Shown: in pieces, positions 1 through 12,336 of the stretch
Position numbering within the stretch: the stretch's first letter is position 1
How the letters are laid out: each line of letters opens with the position of its first letter
Source of the DNA: Protea cynaroides
Taxonomy: Eukaryota > Streptophyta > Magnoliopsida > Proteales > Proteaceae
NCBI GenBank assembly: GCA_028583415.1
Contig: CM053269.1
Location: forward strand, 34,600,254 to 34,664,253
Reading direction: 5' to 3'
Length of the DNA stretch: 64,000 bases
Position numbers and translations under genes: made by a program
The notes under the pieces: generated by a model
What the model was told of the DNA's origin: nothing
Seen by the model: the letters and a program-made list of their open reading frames with translations, nothing else
Database searches by the model: none

Positions 1-1450
1 ATTGCATGAATAACTGCTGCTAATTCCAGATCATGCGTAGGATAGTTCTTCTCATGCTCTTTCAACTGTCTGGATGCGTAGGCAATCACCTGTTCTCCTT
101 GCATCAACACACAACCAAGACCTAACCCTGAGGCATCCGTATATAAGGTAAACGACAAGCCTGGTGCTGGGATGGTCAAGATAGGTGCAGAGACTAGTCT
201 TGACTTAAAAGTTTGAAAGCACTTCTCACACTCATCCATCCATATGAACTTTTCCCTTTCTTGGTTAGTCTGGTAAGTGGAACGACGATCCTTGAGTAGT
301 CTTCCACAAATCTTCTATAGTAACCAGCCAATCCAAGGAAATTACGAATCTCCGCAACTGATTTCGATGCATCCCATCCTACTATAGCTGCGATCTTGCT
401 TGGATCTACCTTGATACCGTCTGCGGATACTACGTGACCCAAGAAGGCCACTTCCTTCAGCCAAAATTCATATTTCTTGTACTTGGCGTAAAGCTTCTCT
501 CTTCTCAGTCGTTGTAGGGCTGCTCTCAAATGTGTCGCATCAGTCTCCCTGTCTTGCGAGTAGACCAATATGTCGTCAATGAATACGATGACCGAAGTAT
601 CCAACATGTCATGAAACACTCGGTTCATCAGTTCCATGAACGACGCTGGAGCGTTAGTCAACCTGAATGACATTACAAGGAACTCATAATGTCCATACCT
701 TGTCCTGAAAGCAGTCTTCGAAATATCTGCGGCCTTGATCTTCAATTGGTGATCCCCTGATCTAAGATCAATCTTGGAGGAAACTTTTGCACCCTGCAAC
801 TGATCGAACAGATCATCAATCCTAGGCAAAGAATATCGGTTCTTGATGGTTAACTTGTTCAGCTCTCGGTAGTCGATACATAGCCGTACGCTACCGTCTT
901 TCTTCTTGACGAACAATATAGGTGCTCCCCATGGCGATATGCTTGGTCGTATGAAGCCCTTATCTAGTAGTTCTTGTAATTGGGTCTTCAACTCTTTTAA
1001 TTCAGTAGGGGCCATCCTGTACGGTGCCCTAGACACCGGCGTCGAATTTGGCATAAGGTCTATCACGAACTCTGTAGCCCTGTCTGGAGGTAGACCTGGG
1101 AGATATTCTGAAAATGCATCTGGAAATTCTCGTACCACATTTAGATCTTCCATCTTTGGCACCTCAGCAGTTATGTCAACCACAGACACTAAATACCCCA
1201 CTCTTCCCTTCTGTAAGCATCTCTTAGCTTTTAGGGCGAAGAGGATCAGCTTCCGCTTCCTAGGTAACTTGGTCCCAGTGAAGCTAAACTCTTTTTCCTT
1301 CTCATCTTTAAGCACAAGTTTCCTTTCACCACATAATAAGCTAGCTGAATGATGGCCTAGCCAATCCATTCCCAAGATGACGTCAAAGTCTGCCATCTCG
1401 AGTTGATTTAGGTTCCATCCAAATTCTATCCATCCATATGATTCAGACAA
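1..1450 (-). pseudogene. Element A pol fragment: end of protease, reverse transcriptase, start of RNase H
   Basis: The open frame 1450-194 begins with the end of a retropepsin (motif DVILGMDWL). It continues through the gypsy RT: PYRMAP, a WGAPILFVKKKDGS block, CIDYRELN, and the catalytic FIDD at about 572-583. It ends in the thumb region (FLGLAGYYRRFVEDYS). Near 258 the frame shifts by one base. The RNase H part (YTDASGLGLGCVL, then QVIAYASRQLK) continues in another frame to base 1. The RT core shows no stop, so most residues are readable, but the frameshift makes the polyprotein inactive. It closely resembles the RT of element D. The protease active site and gag are not visible upstream. 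Confidence 0.92.
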
Positions 1451-2990
1451 TGTTCATAACACTTACCCACTACAACATATAGTCCAAAAGAACTTGAACT
1501 AGCGAAATCTGGTATAATGGTTTTAAGAGCTTGTCTAGTTCCTTCATCTCTTATGATTTTTCAAAGATTATCGTCAAAATCTCATATTGCACTCAGTAAC
1601 TTACATCTCTTTTATCACTGATGTTCTACCCTGATCTCTCTTTCGTATATCTCAAAAAACATCTTCTGACTATTTACTCATTACATATCCCAAGTCTATC
1701 TATAAGCATTAGGGTATATGCTTATAAATTCATTAATTCAGCCAAACTCTTTTGGTCTTTACTTAATCATCTCACTTGACATTGGGCATAACTCCGTATT
1801 ACTTGTACTAATCTGAATACTATCAATGCCATAATTTTTGACTTCATCCTTGTATCCACTCTTAGATCTGCCTTTAGAAACCTTCTGTCTTGTCAAAATT
1901 CATACTGATATAGTCATCTTTAACTCTACTTGAGTGCTATCTATTTCATTACTAGCTACTCTTGATAGTTCTGACTTCCTGCTTATGCACTCGTTTACAG
2001 ATCATGACACAAATCCATCCATTTAGCAATCTCGAAACAGATCCTCCATTACTTCATATGAGGTTCCTTGGCTATAGAATCTAATCTGAATTTAATCATC
2101 TCCCTTCCAATAATTCCCTTATTAACTAAGTATCTCTATCAATGGATGTCAAGGAATATAAGAATCAGAATGTTTATCCAAAAGTATTTCATTTCCTTTT
2201 TTCAAATTCAGTATGATGAAGAACACTTGTTTTATCTAGTGAACTTAGGTTTAAAGGATCAGGAGTAAATCTATGGTAATCCAACTGGCATCAAAAGGTC
2301 ATTAAGTTGCACGGTGGTCTAAATATATGGAAATAGAGGTTTTACAGTTCTTAACTTCATGGTTACAGGTTCTATCGAGTATATAGTGCCATTGGTTAAG
2401 GCACTACAGGAGTAAATCTGGAGAGGTTTTGGTACATCAATAAATTAGGTATAAAATCGTAAAGATGTACATTCGGAATGATTAAACCTTTAAATGTTCA
2501 TTCGGTTCATATCTCTATTCATGGTGTCGATTATGGGAGTAGCTTAGATTGGTATAATCAGGACTAATTCTAAGGAAATAACATCTATAACTCTTATTGA
2601 TAGGTTGAATCAATAAGGTATTCTGTCAAGGTACGAGAATTAGAATCAAGTATGTGCATCCACTATAATCATAAGAGTAAGTCAATAATGCACCGCATCT
2701 TATATAAACCTATCTAGCTCTTTGGATGTTCTATATTATACTCTTGATACAGTTTCCTTTTCAATTTAGTGAAAGTTTATGATTTTTCTCACCTATCATT
2801 ATGGTTCCTATCTAGAGCATGACTGTTTATTAATTTCACCTTTAGTATAGTACATTATGCTCTTTTGTATTTAGTCTCAGGCATCAAACAAGTGCTTAGG
2901 GTGTGTTTTTATCAAGATTTTTAAATTCTTCCTATATCAGTTCATCGACTTAGTTAAGTGCAAATATGGTCTATTGGACAGAGCCTAAGA
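1451..2990 (-). other. Leader side of element A, no recognisable gag
   Basis: Between the broken protease/RT frame and the PBS there are about 1.5 kb of AT-rich sequence with no gag, zinc knuckle or protease active site that I can see. Only the last 120 bases (about 2870-2990) align with the matching stretch beside the 5' LTR of element D (45160-45280). The antisense ORF carried by D at this place is not found here. It is either a deletion with unrelated filler or a strongly decayed leader and gag. Confidence 0.6.
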
Positions 2991-3002
2991 GCTCTGATAC
3001 CA
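2991..3002 (-). promoter_or_regulatory. PBS of element A, initiator tRNA-Met type
   Basis: On the element strand this reads TGGTATCAGAGC, the usual plant retrotransposon match to the 3' end of initiator tRNA-Met. It lies three bases inside the LTR edge at 3006. Confidence 0.9.
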
Positions 3003-5164
3003 AGTTGTCACACCCCAATTCTGGTTGAACCAGAAGTGTGAGTGAACCATCACTGAACCAACGATTCACACCAGCATCTCAATAAGATTGTGTCCACTCA
3101 TACAAACCATTGCACATAACCACAATCAGAATAATAATAAATACAGCGGAAGTCTTAAATAAAATGAACTGAGTAATCTATTGATAAATTTAAATAAAAT
3201 ATTCAATTATTCAAATTCCCAAACTTAAATAAATATCTTTACATCATTGTATTTCCAATCAAAAATAAATAGAATAAATTAAAACCAAATCCTAATGGTA
3301 CACGCAGAAAGGGCACTCGCATGAAGCGTTATGCTCATCCTCTCCTGTTTGTACGTCCAGGGCAGCCACGCCTCCATACACTGGAGCGTCCACGTAATCC
3401 TCCACTGTGTAACCTGCATCAACATCTAAAAACATGTATATATATAAGGGTGAGCTCATAACTTAGCTCAATAAGACAATCAGACAATGCAACAAACATA
3501 TGCATGAGTAACATTCACATTATGGTCTGGTTTAAGTTTGTAATGTGCTATAGAAAGGATTGGCGGCCACCGCACCTCTATACACGAGTGTGTGAAGCCA
3601 CCCAATGGATCAAACACCACAGCCGTCCCACATGCACCCTATCATGGGATAGAGATAGAGCTAAGGCATACGGATCAAACACTGCCAACACCTCCCCTGA
3701 TACTCTACCCATACCAACACGTAATCCCCTATTGGCGAGGGCTTGCAAACTGGGCTCGTAACTAACCAATCTTAAATGTCATCACAGTAGGTCCTGTCCT
3801 AGCGCAACTTCCTATGGCATAGAGATAGAGCTAGAGTCTAGTGGCCAGGCTAGAGACCACAGTGCCACTTCCTCTGTCACACCCCAATTTTGGCTAAACC
3901 AAAAGTGTGAGTGAACCGTCACTGAACCAACGATTTACACCAGGATCTCAATAAGATCGTGTCCACTCATACAAACCACTGCACATAACCACAATCAGAA
4001 TAATAATAAATACAGTGAAAGTCTTAAATAAAATGAACTGAGTAATCTATTGATAAATTTAAATAAAATATTGAATTATTCAAATTCCCAAACTTAAATA
4101 AATATCTTTACATCACTGTATTTCCAATAAAAAATAAATAGAATAAATTAAAACCAAATCTTAAAGGTATACGCAGAAAGGGCACTCGCATGAAGCGTCA
4201 TGCTCGTCCTCTCCTGCTTGCACGTCCAGAACAGCCATGCATCCATACACTGGAGCGTCCACGTAATCCTTCACTGTGTAACTTGCATCAACATCTAAAA
4301 ACATGTATATATACAAGGGTGAGCTCACAACTTAGCTCAGTAAGACAATCAGACAATGTAACAAATATATGCATGAGTAACATTCACATTATGGTCTGGT
4401 TTAAGTTTACAATGTGCTATAGAAAGGATTGGCGACCACCGCACCTCTATACACGAGTGTGTGAAGCCGCCCAATGGATCAAACACCACTGCCATCCCAC
4501 ATGCACCCTATCATGGGATAGAGATAGAGCTAAGGCATCCGGATCAAACACCGCCAACACCTCCCCTGATACTCTACCCATACCAACACGTAAGCCCCTA
4601 TTGGCGAGGGCTTGCAAACTGGGCTCGTAACTAACCAATCCTAAATGTCATCACAGTAGGCCCTGTCCTAGCGTAGCTCCCTATGGCATAGAGATAGAGC
4701 TAGAGTCTGATGGCCAGGCCAGAGACCACAATGCCACATCCTCCCCTTGATACCCTACCCGCACCAAGCATGCTAAGACAAAATTATACGAAAGGTGCTA
4801 GTGTGAGGAATGATCCCAGACCCCAGGCCCTTCCCATTCTACACACCAACGAAAACAATCACATGCCTAACAGTCACAACCTAGCATAACAAGTATGCAT
4901 GAACAATAATAATAACTAGAAATAAAAGATGACATGCGAGTATGCACAAACATCACACCATAGAATCAGGGTTATTAACAACGTTTTACTATTCATTAAT
5001 TATTAGGGTTTAGGTCAGATTCCGTTACCTGACGCTTGTTTGATAGCTTGCTCCACGTCGCAAGGTCCAAACGTGCTATCACAAGGTCCTACACGATATT
5101 AGGGTTTAATTAGAATAGTTTTCTTAGGGTTTACGTTGGTCGGAAAACCAACGAGATTACAAAA

Positions 5165-5345
5165 CTTCTCACAAGGTTGACCGGTCGCAGGTACCGGTCG
5201 CAACACTGTGGGGAAACCTACGACCGGTATGGTCAGCCGGTCCCCACAGACCAGTCCTCGAGAGGTACCGGTCGCAGTACCGATCGCATAGGATGCGACC
5301 GGTATGGTCGACCGGTATGTCTCCGGAAGACCATACGTCCGGTTC
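5165..5345. repeat. ACCGGT/GGTCGCA motif array in the solo LTR
   Basis: A GC-richer island in an AT-rich LTR holds many copies of GACCGGT, GGTACCGGTCGCA and their reverse complements. A second cluster at 5878-5920 includes the perfect 16-bp palindrome TACCGGTCGACCGGTA (5878-5893). The same clusters occur in the outer LTR at about 6640-6760 and 7285-7340. On the element strand, part lies upstream and part downstream of the TATA box near 5752-5760. Confidence 0.75.
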
Positions 5346-5751
5346 TTGACTGTCGTCGATCATCCTCTAATGATCCTAGGGTTTCTCCTACACATTCTAG
5401 GTCTGAGCATTGAGTTAGAGTTATTTCCAACTCCATTCAAGTCCTAGTTTCGATGGTCTCAATCTAGAACTTGAATCTAGGGTTTATCGACTAAATTAGG
5501 GTTTGTCGACAAAAATAGGGTTTAGATCAATACCTGCTTTGCATGGTATTGATCCAAGCAAACTAACCATCCTAGAGTCATAATGTGAGAAAGGGTTTAA
5601 GCACTTACCATCGACTTGCGTAAGGTGTTCTTTGTCGAACGGCAATGGCGGCTCTTCCTTCTCCTTCCTAGCTCCTTCTCCTTCTTTAATCTCCTTCTCC
5701 TTTTTAGGGTTTGTGAGGATCAATGGAAGGGATTCTAGGAGGTTTAGAGGG

Positions 5752-5760
5752 ATTTATATA
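5752..5760 (-). promoter_or_regulatory. TATA box of the solo LTR
   Basis: It reads TATATAAAT on the minus strand, in the middle of the LTR, at the same relative place as TATATAAG (7170-7177) in the outer LTR and TATAAATAG in the two LTRs of element D. It probably marks the U3/R region of minus-strand transcription. Confidence 0.6.
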
Positions 5761-7483
5761 GGCTAGGTTTAGGTTTAGGAAGCATCCTAGGATTAGGAAA
5801 GTCCTAGGGTTCGGAATCAGGAAAGTGGGACCCGTAGAGATCTATTTTTGGATCTTAGTGGTCTGCCACCCAGGCTATACCGGTCGACCGGTACCAAGAC
5901 CGGTACCATCGACCGGTATGAATTATTTCATACTTAACTTGGTCCGTTCCATACCTATTTGTCATCTGCTCGTCCCGTCTGGCCCGGTGATGATTGGAAG
6001 ACCTGTTACGACATGAATTCAAGGTTTAGATCGGGTTCATGGAGTGCGGGTCTTACATCCTCCCCCTGATACCCTACCCGCACCAAGCATGCTAAGACAG
6101 AACGATACACACCGTAGGCCCTATCCCAACACAGCTCCCTATGACATAGAGATAGAGCTAGAGTCTAGTGTCTAGGCCGGAGACCACAGTGCCACTTCCT
6201 CCCCCTGATACCCTACTTGCACTAAGCATGCTAAGACAGAACAATACGAAAAGGTGCTAGTGTGAGGAATGATCCCAGACCCCAGGCCCTTCCCATTCCA
6301 CACACCAACGAAAACAATCACATGCCTAACAGTCACAACCTAGCATAGCAAGTATGCATGAACAATAATAATAACTGAAAGTAAAGGATGACATGCGAGA
6401 ATGTACAAACATCAATCCACAAAATCATAATTATTATCAACGGTTTACTGCTATTTAATTATTAGGGTTTAGGTCCGATTCCCTTACTTGACGCTTGATT
6501 GATAGTTCGCTCCGCGTCACAAGCTCCAAACATGCTTTCACAAGGTCCTACACGATATTAGGGTTTAGTTAGAATAGTTCTCCTAGGGTTTACGTTGGTC
6601 AGAAAACCAACTGGGTCAAAAACTTTCTTCACATAGCAGACTGGTCGTAGGTACCGGTCGCAGTACTGTGGGGAAAACCTGCGACTGGTATGGTCGACCG
6701 GTCCCCACAGACCAGTCCCCGGGAGTTACCGGTCGCATAGAGTACGACCGGTATGTCTCCGGAAGACCATACACTTGGTTCTCGCCTTTCGTCGGTCACC
6801 CTCTATTGATCCTAGGGTTTCTCCTACACATTATAGGTCTGAATACTGAGTTAGAGTTGTTTTCAACTCCATTCAAGTCCTAGCCTCGATGATCTTCGAC
6901 TTAGAACTTGAATCTAGGGTTTACCACTAATTTAGGGTTTGTCGGCAAAAGCAGGGTTTAGATCAATACCTGCTTTGCATGGTATTGATCCAATTATAAC
7001 TAACCATCCTAGAATACTTAATGTAGAGGAAGGTTTAAGTACTTACCGTCGACTCGCGGTAATGTTGGCTCTTCCCTCTCCTTCCTAGCTTCTTCTCCTT
7101 CTTCAACCTCTTTCTCCTTTCTAGGGTTTGTGAGAATCAATAGAAGAGGTTTTAGGAGGTTTAAGGGTCCTTATATAGACTAGGGTTAGGTTTAGGAAGC
7201 CTCCTAACATTAGGAAAGTCCTTCGGTTTGAAATTTGAAAAGTAGGACCCGCAGAGATCCGTTTTCGCATCCATGCTACGCAGGCCATACTGGTCGACCA
7301 TCGACCGGTACCATAGACCGGTACCATCGACCGGTATAAAGTTTTCATACTTGAATTGGTCCGATTGGCCCGATTTCATACCTGGTTGTCATCCGCTCGT
7401 CCCGTTTGGTCCAGTGATGATTGGAAGACCTGTTACGACATGAAACAAGGTTTAGATCGAGTTCATGGAGTGCGGGTCTTACA

Positions 7484-8451
7484 TATTAACTTTCCAACTA
7501 GTCGTTGGTATTGTTCCTTGTCAACTGGTGTACCGATCTTTTCTTGCAATTTGACATTAGGGTCAATTGGTGTTTCACAAGGCAGGCACCCTAAGAGACC
7601 TGTTTCGGAGAGAAGATCAAGTATATATTTCCTCTGAGATAAATAAATACCTTTGGTGGAGCAAACAACCTCAATCCCAAGAAAATATCTCAGTTTTTTA
7701 GGTCTTTGACTTCAAACTCCTTTCCCAAGAAGATCTTAAACTGTCTAATTTCTTCATCATCACTACCAGTAATTACAATATCATCAACATATACTATAAG
7801 AATAGTAATTTTGCCCTCCCTCTACTTAATGAATAATGTATGATCAACATTGCTTTGTTTGTTTCCTGCAGAAGTCATAGCTCTGTGAAATCTCCCAAAC
7901 TATACCCTAGGGGATTGCTTAAGTCCATAGAGAGATCATTTCAGCTTACAGACTTTTTCTTCAGTGGTTGATGAGGTAAAACCTAAAGGAACATCCATGT
8001 ACACTTCCTCTGCTAACTCCCCATGAAGAAATGCATTTTTGATGTCCAGCTGCTATAGATCCCAATCAAAGTGTAGTGTATAGGCTAAAATGACACGGAT
8101 AATAGTCATTTTTGCTACGGGGGCAAAGGTCTCCTGATAGTCGATTGCATAAGTCTGTGTGAATCCACGGGCAACTATTCTGGCCTTGTATCTGTCTACA
8201 GATCCATCTTCTTTTTGCTTTACAATAAAGATTCACTTACACCCAACAGTCTTCTTCCCTAGTGGAAGTTCAACTAGGTCCCATATCTCATTTTTTCTCA
8301 GGGCAGTCATTTCCTCTACCATGGCTGCCTTCCATCTCGCATCTGCAACTACATCCTGCCAATATTTGGGAATAGACACAGAAAACAAAGTAGAGACAAA
8401 AGCAAGATATAAAGGAGACAATGATTTATAAGAAACATACTGAGATATAGG
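7484..8451 (-). pseudogene. Copia element E: reverse transcriptase part
   Basis: On the minus strand this gives the start of a Ty1/copia RT from 8451 down: a SPLYLAF block, then DARWKAAMVEEM, KNEIWDLVELP and GKKTVGCK. Further down come SLYGLKQSPR and the intact catalytic YVDD (about 7780-7791), then YFLGIEV. It ends near 7484, where element A is inserted. Stops are present (for example TGA just before SLYGLKQ), so it is a pseudogene. Upstream sequence of the same reading direction resumes at 56352, on the other side of element C; the 5-bp ATAGG at 8447-8451 is the shared TSD. Confidence 0.9.
8447..8451. repeat. TSD of element C, left copy (ATAGG)
   Basis: ATAGG precedes the LTR start at 8452 and recurs at 56347-56351 directly after the 3' LTR. 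Both flanks are copia E sequence. Confidence 0.9.
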
Positions 8452-8939
8452 TGTAAGCACCCCATTTTTGCCATCCCTAGTTGAACAAAGTCTTACTGGA
8501 GAGTAGACATCAACGTGGGAAAAGTAAGAGAAAGTTTGAAAAATACAAGGGAGGCGAGTGAAACTCTCTCAAAAATGACAGTCGATTAGCCTCGACATGC
8601 TCTCTATAATGTTTTGAGAATAACTGAGATGATCCCCAGTGTCCAGGAGCTTAAGTGAAACCATATGGCAGGTTGGTGAATCCCAATGCAAGGTTTGGAT
8701 TTTGACTGCTACTTCGAGGAGGTTTTTGGTGGGCCCCACAGTACGAAAATGGGTTGCAACCTACATGAATGCGTATGTCTTGAAAATACCTTCGAAATGA
8801 GACCAGAATAGCCCAATTCTGATGTCAAATGAAGAAGATATGACAATTTTAGTCTGAGAATAAGAATAAGGGTATTTTGTGAAGATTAATAATATCCAGG
8901 GACTTGCATGTAAATTATTGTAAATTTAATTATTTAAAC

Positions 8940-9575
8940 TTCATCTTCTCATATCTCGCTCATCTGACGTCCAAATAAAGTGATTCCAGTGCCATTATTC
9001 CTCATTTTTGGTGCTCTACAAAGTGGACGTGGAAAATTTGGAGCAGAGGTCTCTGAGAGATCCCATGCAAAGCTGCAAGCCGATATGCCCGCTTAAACTT
9101 AAATTCCTCATAATTTTATTATCCGAAGTCCAAATGAGGTGATTCAAACTCCAATATATTTCATTTTTAGTGCTCTACAAAGTGGATGTAAATGATTTGA
9201 GGCAGAGATTTTCGAGGCATCCCATGCAGAGTTATTAGCCGAATTATCATAAATTGGCCTGTTTAAACTTCAAAAATTCATAAGTTGGCCATTTTACATC
9301 CAAATGAGGTGATTCAAACTCCAGTATTTCTCATTTTTAGTGCTCTACAATGTAGATGTGAAGGATTTGAGATAGAGGTCTTCGAGGCATTCCATGCAGA
9401 GTTGCTAGCCGAATTATCGTAAATTAGCTATTTAAACTTTAAAAATTCATAAGTTGGCCATTTTACATCCAAATAAGGTGATTTAAGCTCTAGTATTCTT
9501 CATTTTTAGTGTCTTACAAAGTGAATATAGAAAATTTGAGGTAGAGACTGTCGAAAAATTTCATGCGAAATGACG
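8940..9575 (+). repeat. Fourfold module of about 160 bp in the C LTR
   Basis: Four diverged copies share the order: 'CCAAAT(A/G)AGGTGATT', 'CTCATTTTTAGTGCTCTACAA', 'GTGGATGT', then 'GAGGCATCCCATGCAGAGTT'. Copies start near 8940, 9115, 9280 and 9440. Related modules in reverse orientation occur in the B LTRs (19880-20330 and 34113-34563). Confidence 0.8.
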
Positions 9576-9699
9576 ACAGAAATGGTTTATGAAATGATAG
9601 AGAGAGAAAAACTAATCTTGGCCCAACCCAGCTCTACCCATGTCAGCTTAACTCAGTTCAACCTAATTCAGTCTAGACCAGTTTGGACCAAATATGTTA

Positions 9700-10273
9700 A
9701 ATCCATGTGCATATACGTTATGAGTATTATATATATTATCATATATTATTACAATATGTATACTATTAGATTAATATATGTATATTATATACATTAATAA
9801 AGAGGCCAAAAGGTGCAAAGAGTTGGCGGCTGAAATTTTTAAAAAAAGAGCCGAAATAAAAAAAAAGAGACCGACTCTAGGAAAAAAATGAGGAAAAGAA
9901 GAAAAAAAAAGGAGGGGAGAACGTGAGTGGAGAAAAGGAAAAGAAAAAAAAAGGAAAAAAAAAAGAAAAGGAAAGAGAGGAGAACGTGAATTGAGAAAAG
10001 AAAAAGGAAAAAAAAGGAAAGAAAATAAAAGGAAAGAAAAAAAAAAAAAAGAGAAAGAAAAGAGAAAAGGAAGGAAAAAAAGAAAAAAAAGAAAGAAGGA
10101 AATCTAAAAGGACTGGAAAAGGAGAGAGAGTTTAAGAGAAGAAGAGAAGAAGAAATAGAGAAGAAGAAAGAGAGAAGCCGAAGAAGAGGAAGAAGAAGGA
10201 AAAGAGAAGAAGGAAAAGAGAAGAAGAGAAGGAAGAAGGAGAAGCTAAGAGAGAGGGAACTCTCTGCAAAGAG
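9700..10273 (+). promoter_or_regulatory. Possible promoter and purine-rich leader in the C LTR
   Basis: An AT-rich stretch with several TATA-like words (9700-9800) is followed by about 430 bases of almost pure AG sequence (9835-10270) and then by a near-perfect plant 5' splice site, GAG|GTAAGT, after 10273. The B LTRs have the same order in reverse: AT microsatellite, CT-rich block, then AAG|GTTAGT on the minus strand at 18640. Transcription start and splicing are inferred. Confidence 0.4.
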
Positions 10274-12068
10274 GTAAGTCCATTCTCCATTGTTATTTTA
10301 TAGTACATATCTACAATTCATGGTCTCTCACCCATTGCTGTAACCAAAACTTTGGTTTGATATGATTCCATGATACTAACATGTCGAAAATTGCTTGAAT
10401 ATGCCTATTTTTAATAAATCATAATCAGAGATGTTATATTGCATGCATGTTGATGCTGTAATGCCCATGTTTGATATTTTTTATGCATTAGAATATTTTT
10501 AAAATACTCAATGGAGAAAAATTGAATGTCATATGATGATTTTTGAGTATTTTAATATTTTTTTTACAAGGTGGATTTTAGATCTAAAAATTTTTCAGAT
10601 CTGGAATCTGATTTTGGGACATGCATCTCATATAGATTTTTGATGAATTTCGAGCCCAAAATTTTATGAGATACTCATACATATGTTAGAAAGTTTTTCT
10701 ATAAATTTTGACTTATTTAGAGTTGAGAAAGTCGAGGTAAAAAAGCCCCAATGATGATACTATCCTTCTCGGGTACAGTGCAAACCCCCATTGGAAAAGC
10801 TCTAAAAATGGAATTTACGGCCATAATTTGATAATCCTTCCTTCAGAGAAAATGATAGAATGAAGTCATCAAAAATTTGACACTAGATTTGGATTTTTTG
10901 ATTTTCTATGGATTTCATATGATTTTTGAAGTGCACTATGGTCTGTTTTAGGGTTAGTTAGAATACAATGAATTACGTGACTGAGATGTGATGTTTGAGC
11001 CTTGCAGATCTTTCTGTTTGCATGATATTTTTTAATGAAGTGATAGATCTATCAGTTAGATACATGACCATATGCCTGAATTCTATTTTCAATGAGTAGT
11101 TGATTTTATATAAAATTTATGGTGCAGCTGGTCAGAATTTGGAACAGACTTGACCAGTGCACATGCCTGCACTTGTGGTGTATTTTCCACCCATTTTGGT
11201 TCATTGTTAGGATTTTCCTTCTTGAGAAAAAATCTAGGTCTTTGAGTCCTCTTTCAGAGGATGTATTCTGAGCTTAATTTGAATATGTATGAAGCCCCAT
11301 ATGTATGTTTTGGTAAAGGTTTATAGAATCTATTTATTGCAGAAAAAATCATGAAAATCCATGCATAAGTATCATGTAGAGACTTTTTTAGACATCACTT
11401 CCATGAAGGAAAAGGTAGCCACATGAGTCTAGAAGACAACCAAGTTAACAAATAATTTTTTTGCATGATTAAAGAATATCTTAAGATTATTTTCCCATGA
11501 CTAGTTTGAATCTAAAAATCAGTCTAATCAGTTTTCATAGTCTGACCTTGTAGGCATGATTTAAACCATTAGATTTCCATCATATGGTGCTTTAGAAGAA
11601 TTTGAGACCATTAGATCTTGATCATGAACATTTCATTTGAATATGAATCATTGGATTGACATCATAAGTGATATAAATGAATCTGGACCATTGGATTGTG
11701 TTGATGATTGATTTGAATGGATAGATTATCTTTTTTAAGTGATTTAATTAAATTTGAACGGTCGGATTGACCTCATGAAGGTTTTAATTGAATCTGAACC
11801 ATTGATCAAATATGATCTTGATCACATTGATGATGATCGATTACATCAAGTCGATCAAATATGATCTTGGTCACATTATTGATGATCGTTGCTTGATCAA
11901 TGCTCTCACATGTTAGCTATTATATTGATTCACATGCTTTATTTCTATATTTGAGATGATATTATTGTTACTTGCCGTATTTGAATGATATTTATTATTG
12001 GTAATAATTTAATTTCTACAACACCCTAGTCGAACTGTCATATCTGTACACCTAGAAGACGTATTAGG
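10274..12068 (+). other. Inner part of the C 5' LTR, no genes
   Basis: This is AT-rich LTR sequence. Around 11560-11840 there are diverged repeats of the word GAACCATTGGAT with spacings of tens of bases. No coding or RNA gene is seen. The stretch is missing from the 3' LTR. Confidence 0.7.
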
Positions 12069-12336
12069 TGTGGGGACGTGCATGTAGGAACCCACATTCA
12101 TGGAAACAGTAAGAATGGAAAAGTGATAAATTTTAATCAAGAATCAGAAAGCCTAGCCCAACAAAGGCTAAATTAGGATTTTAGGTCAAGGGTAGCTTAG
12201 GACGATCCCTACCCCTTAGCTCATTTTCCCCTAGGATACAGAAAACTAGATAGGTGTGATGTGAATCGAACCAGAGCATTTAGGTTCCACACCCTAATAT
12301 TGAAAGAAGAACATGAATGGATTGAATCCGCATTCT

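Larger units (their letters stand above)
3875..6057 (-). mobile_element. Solo LTR of the element A family inserted in the A LTR
   Basis: A complete LTR of 2183 bp (TGTCACACCCC at 3875 to GGGTCTTACA at 6057) is flanked by the 5-bp TSD TCCTC (3870-3874 and 6058-6062). The surrounding LTR is cut exactly there: its left part ends GCCACTTCCTC and its right part resumes TCCTCCCCCTG. The same site is unbroken within the inserted copy (about 4731-4750). This is the state left when an inserted element recombines between its two LTRs. Confidence 0.92.
1..7483 (-). mobile_element. Element A: Tekay-like Ty3/gypsy retrotransposon, left part outside the window
   Basis: Read on the minus strand, the 5' LTR lies on the right (3006-7483, interrupted), followed leftward by a PBS (2991-3002), an unrecognised leader and a protease/RT/RNase H region that runs off the left edge. 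The LTR is TGTAAGACCC...GGGTGTGACA on the element strand. It is inserted in the RT region of copia element E, which resumes at 7484. The TSD on this side should be the five bases TATTA (7484-7488); the other copy is outside the window. The LTR shares long blocks with that of element D, so A and D are related families. Confidence 0.9.
3006..7483 (-). repeat. 5' LTR of element A, interrupted by a solo LTR
   Basis: The LTR is in two pieces, 3006-3874 and 6063-7483, about 2.29 kb when the insert and one TSD copy are ignored. It begins TGTCACACCCC and ends GGGTCTTACA on the plus strand. The right piece holds a short internal duplication: the block starting CCTCCCCCTGATACCC occurs at about 6059 and again near 6199. 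It contains ACCGGT-rich arrays (about 6640-6760 and 7285-7340) and a minus-strand TATA box near 7170-7177. Confidence 0.9.

Noticed and set aside
906..1352. A 148-codon plus-strand frame at the left end
   Set aside because: It is the opposite strand of the RT/protease region of element A.
4190..4630. A 146-codon plus-strand frame in the solo LTR
   Set aside because: LTR sequence; a similar but broken frame is in the outer LTR and none in D. No known domain.
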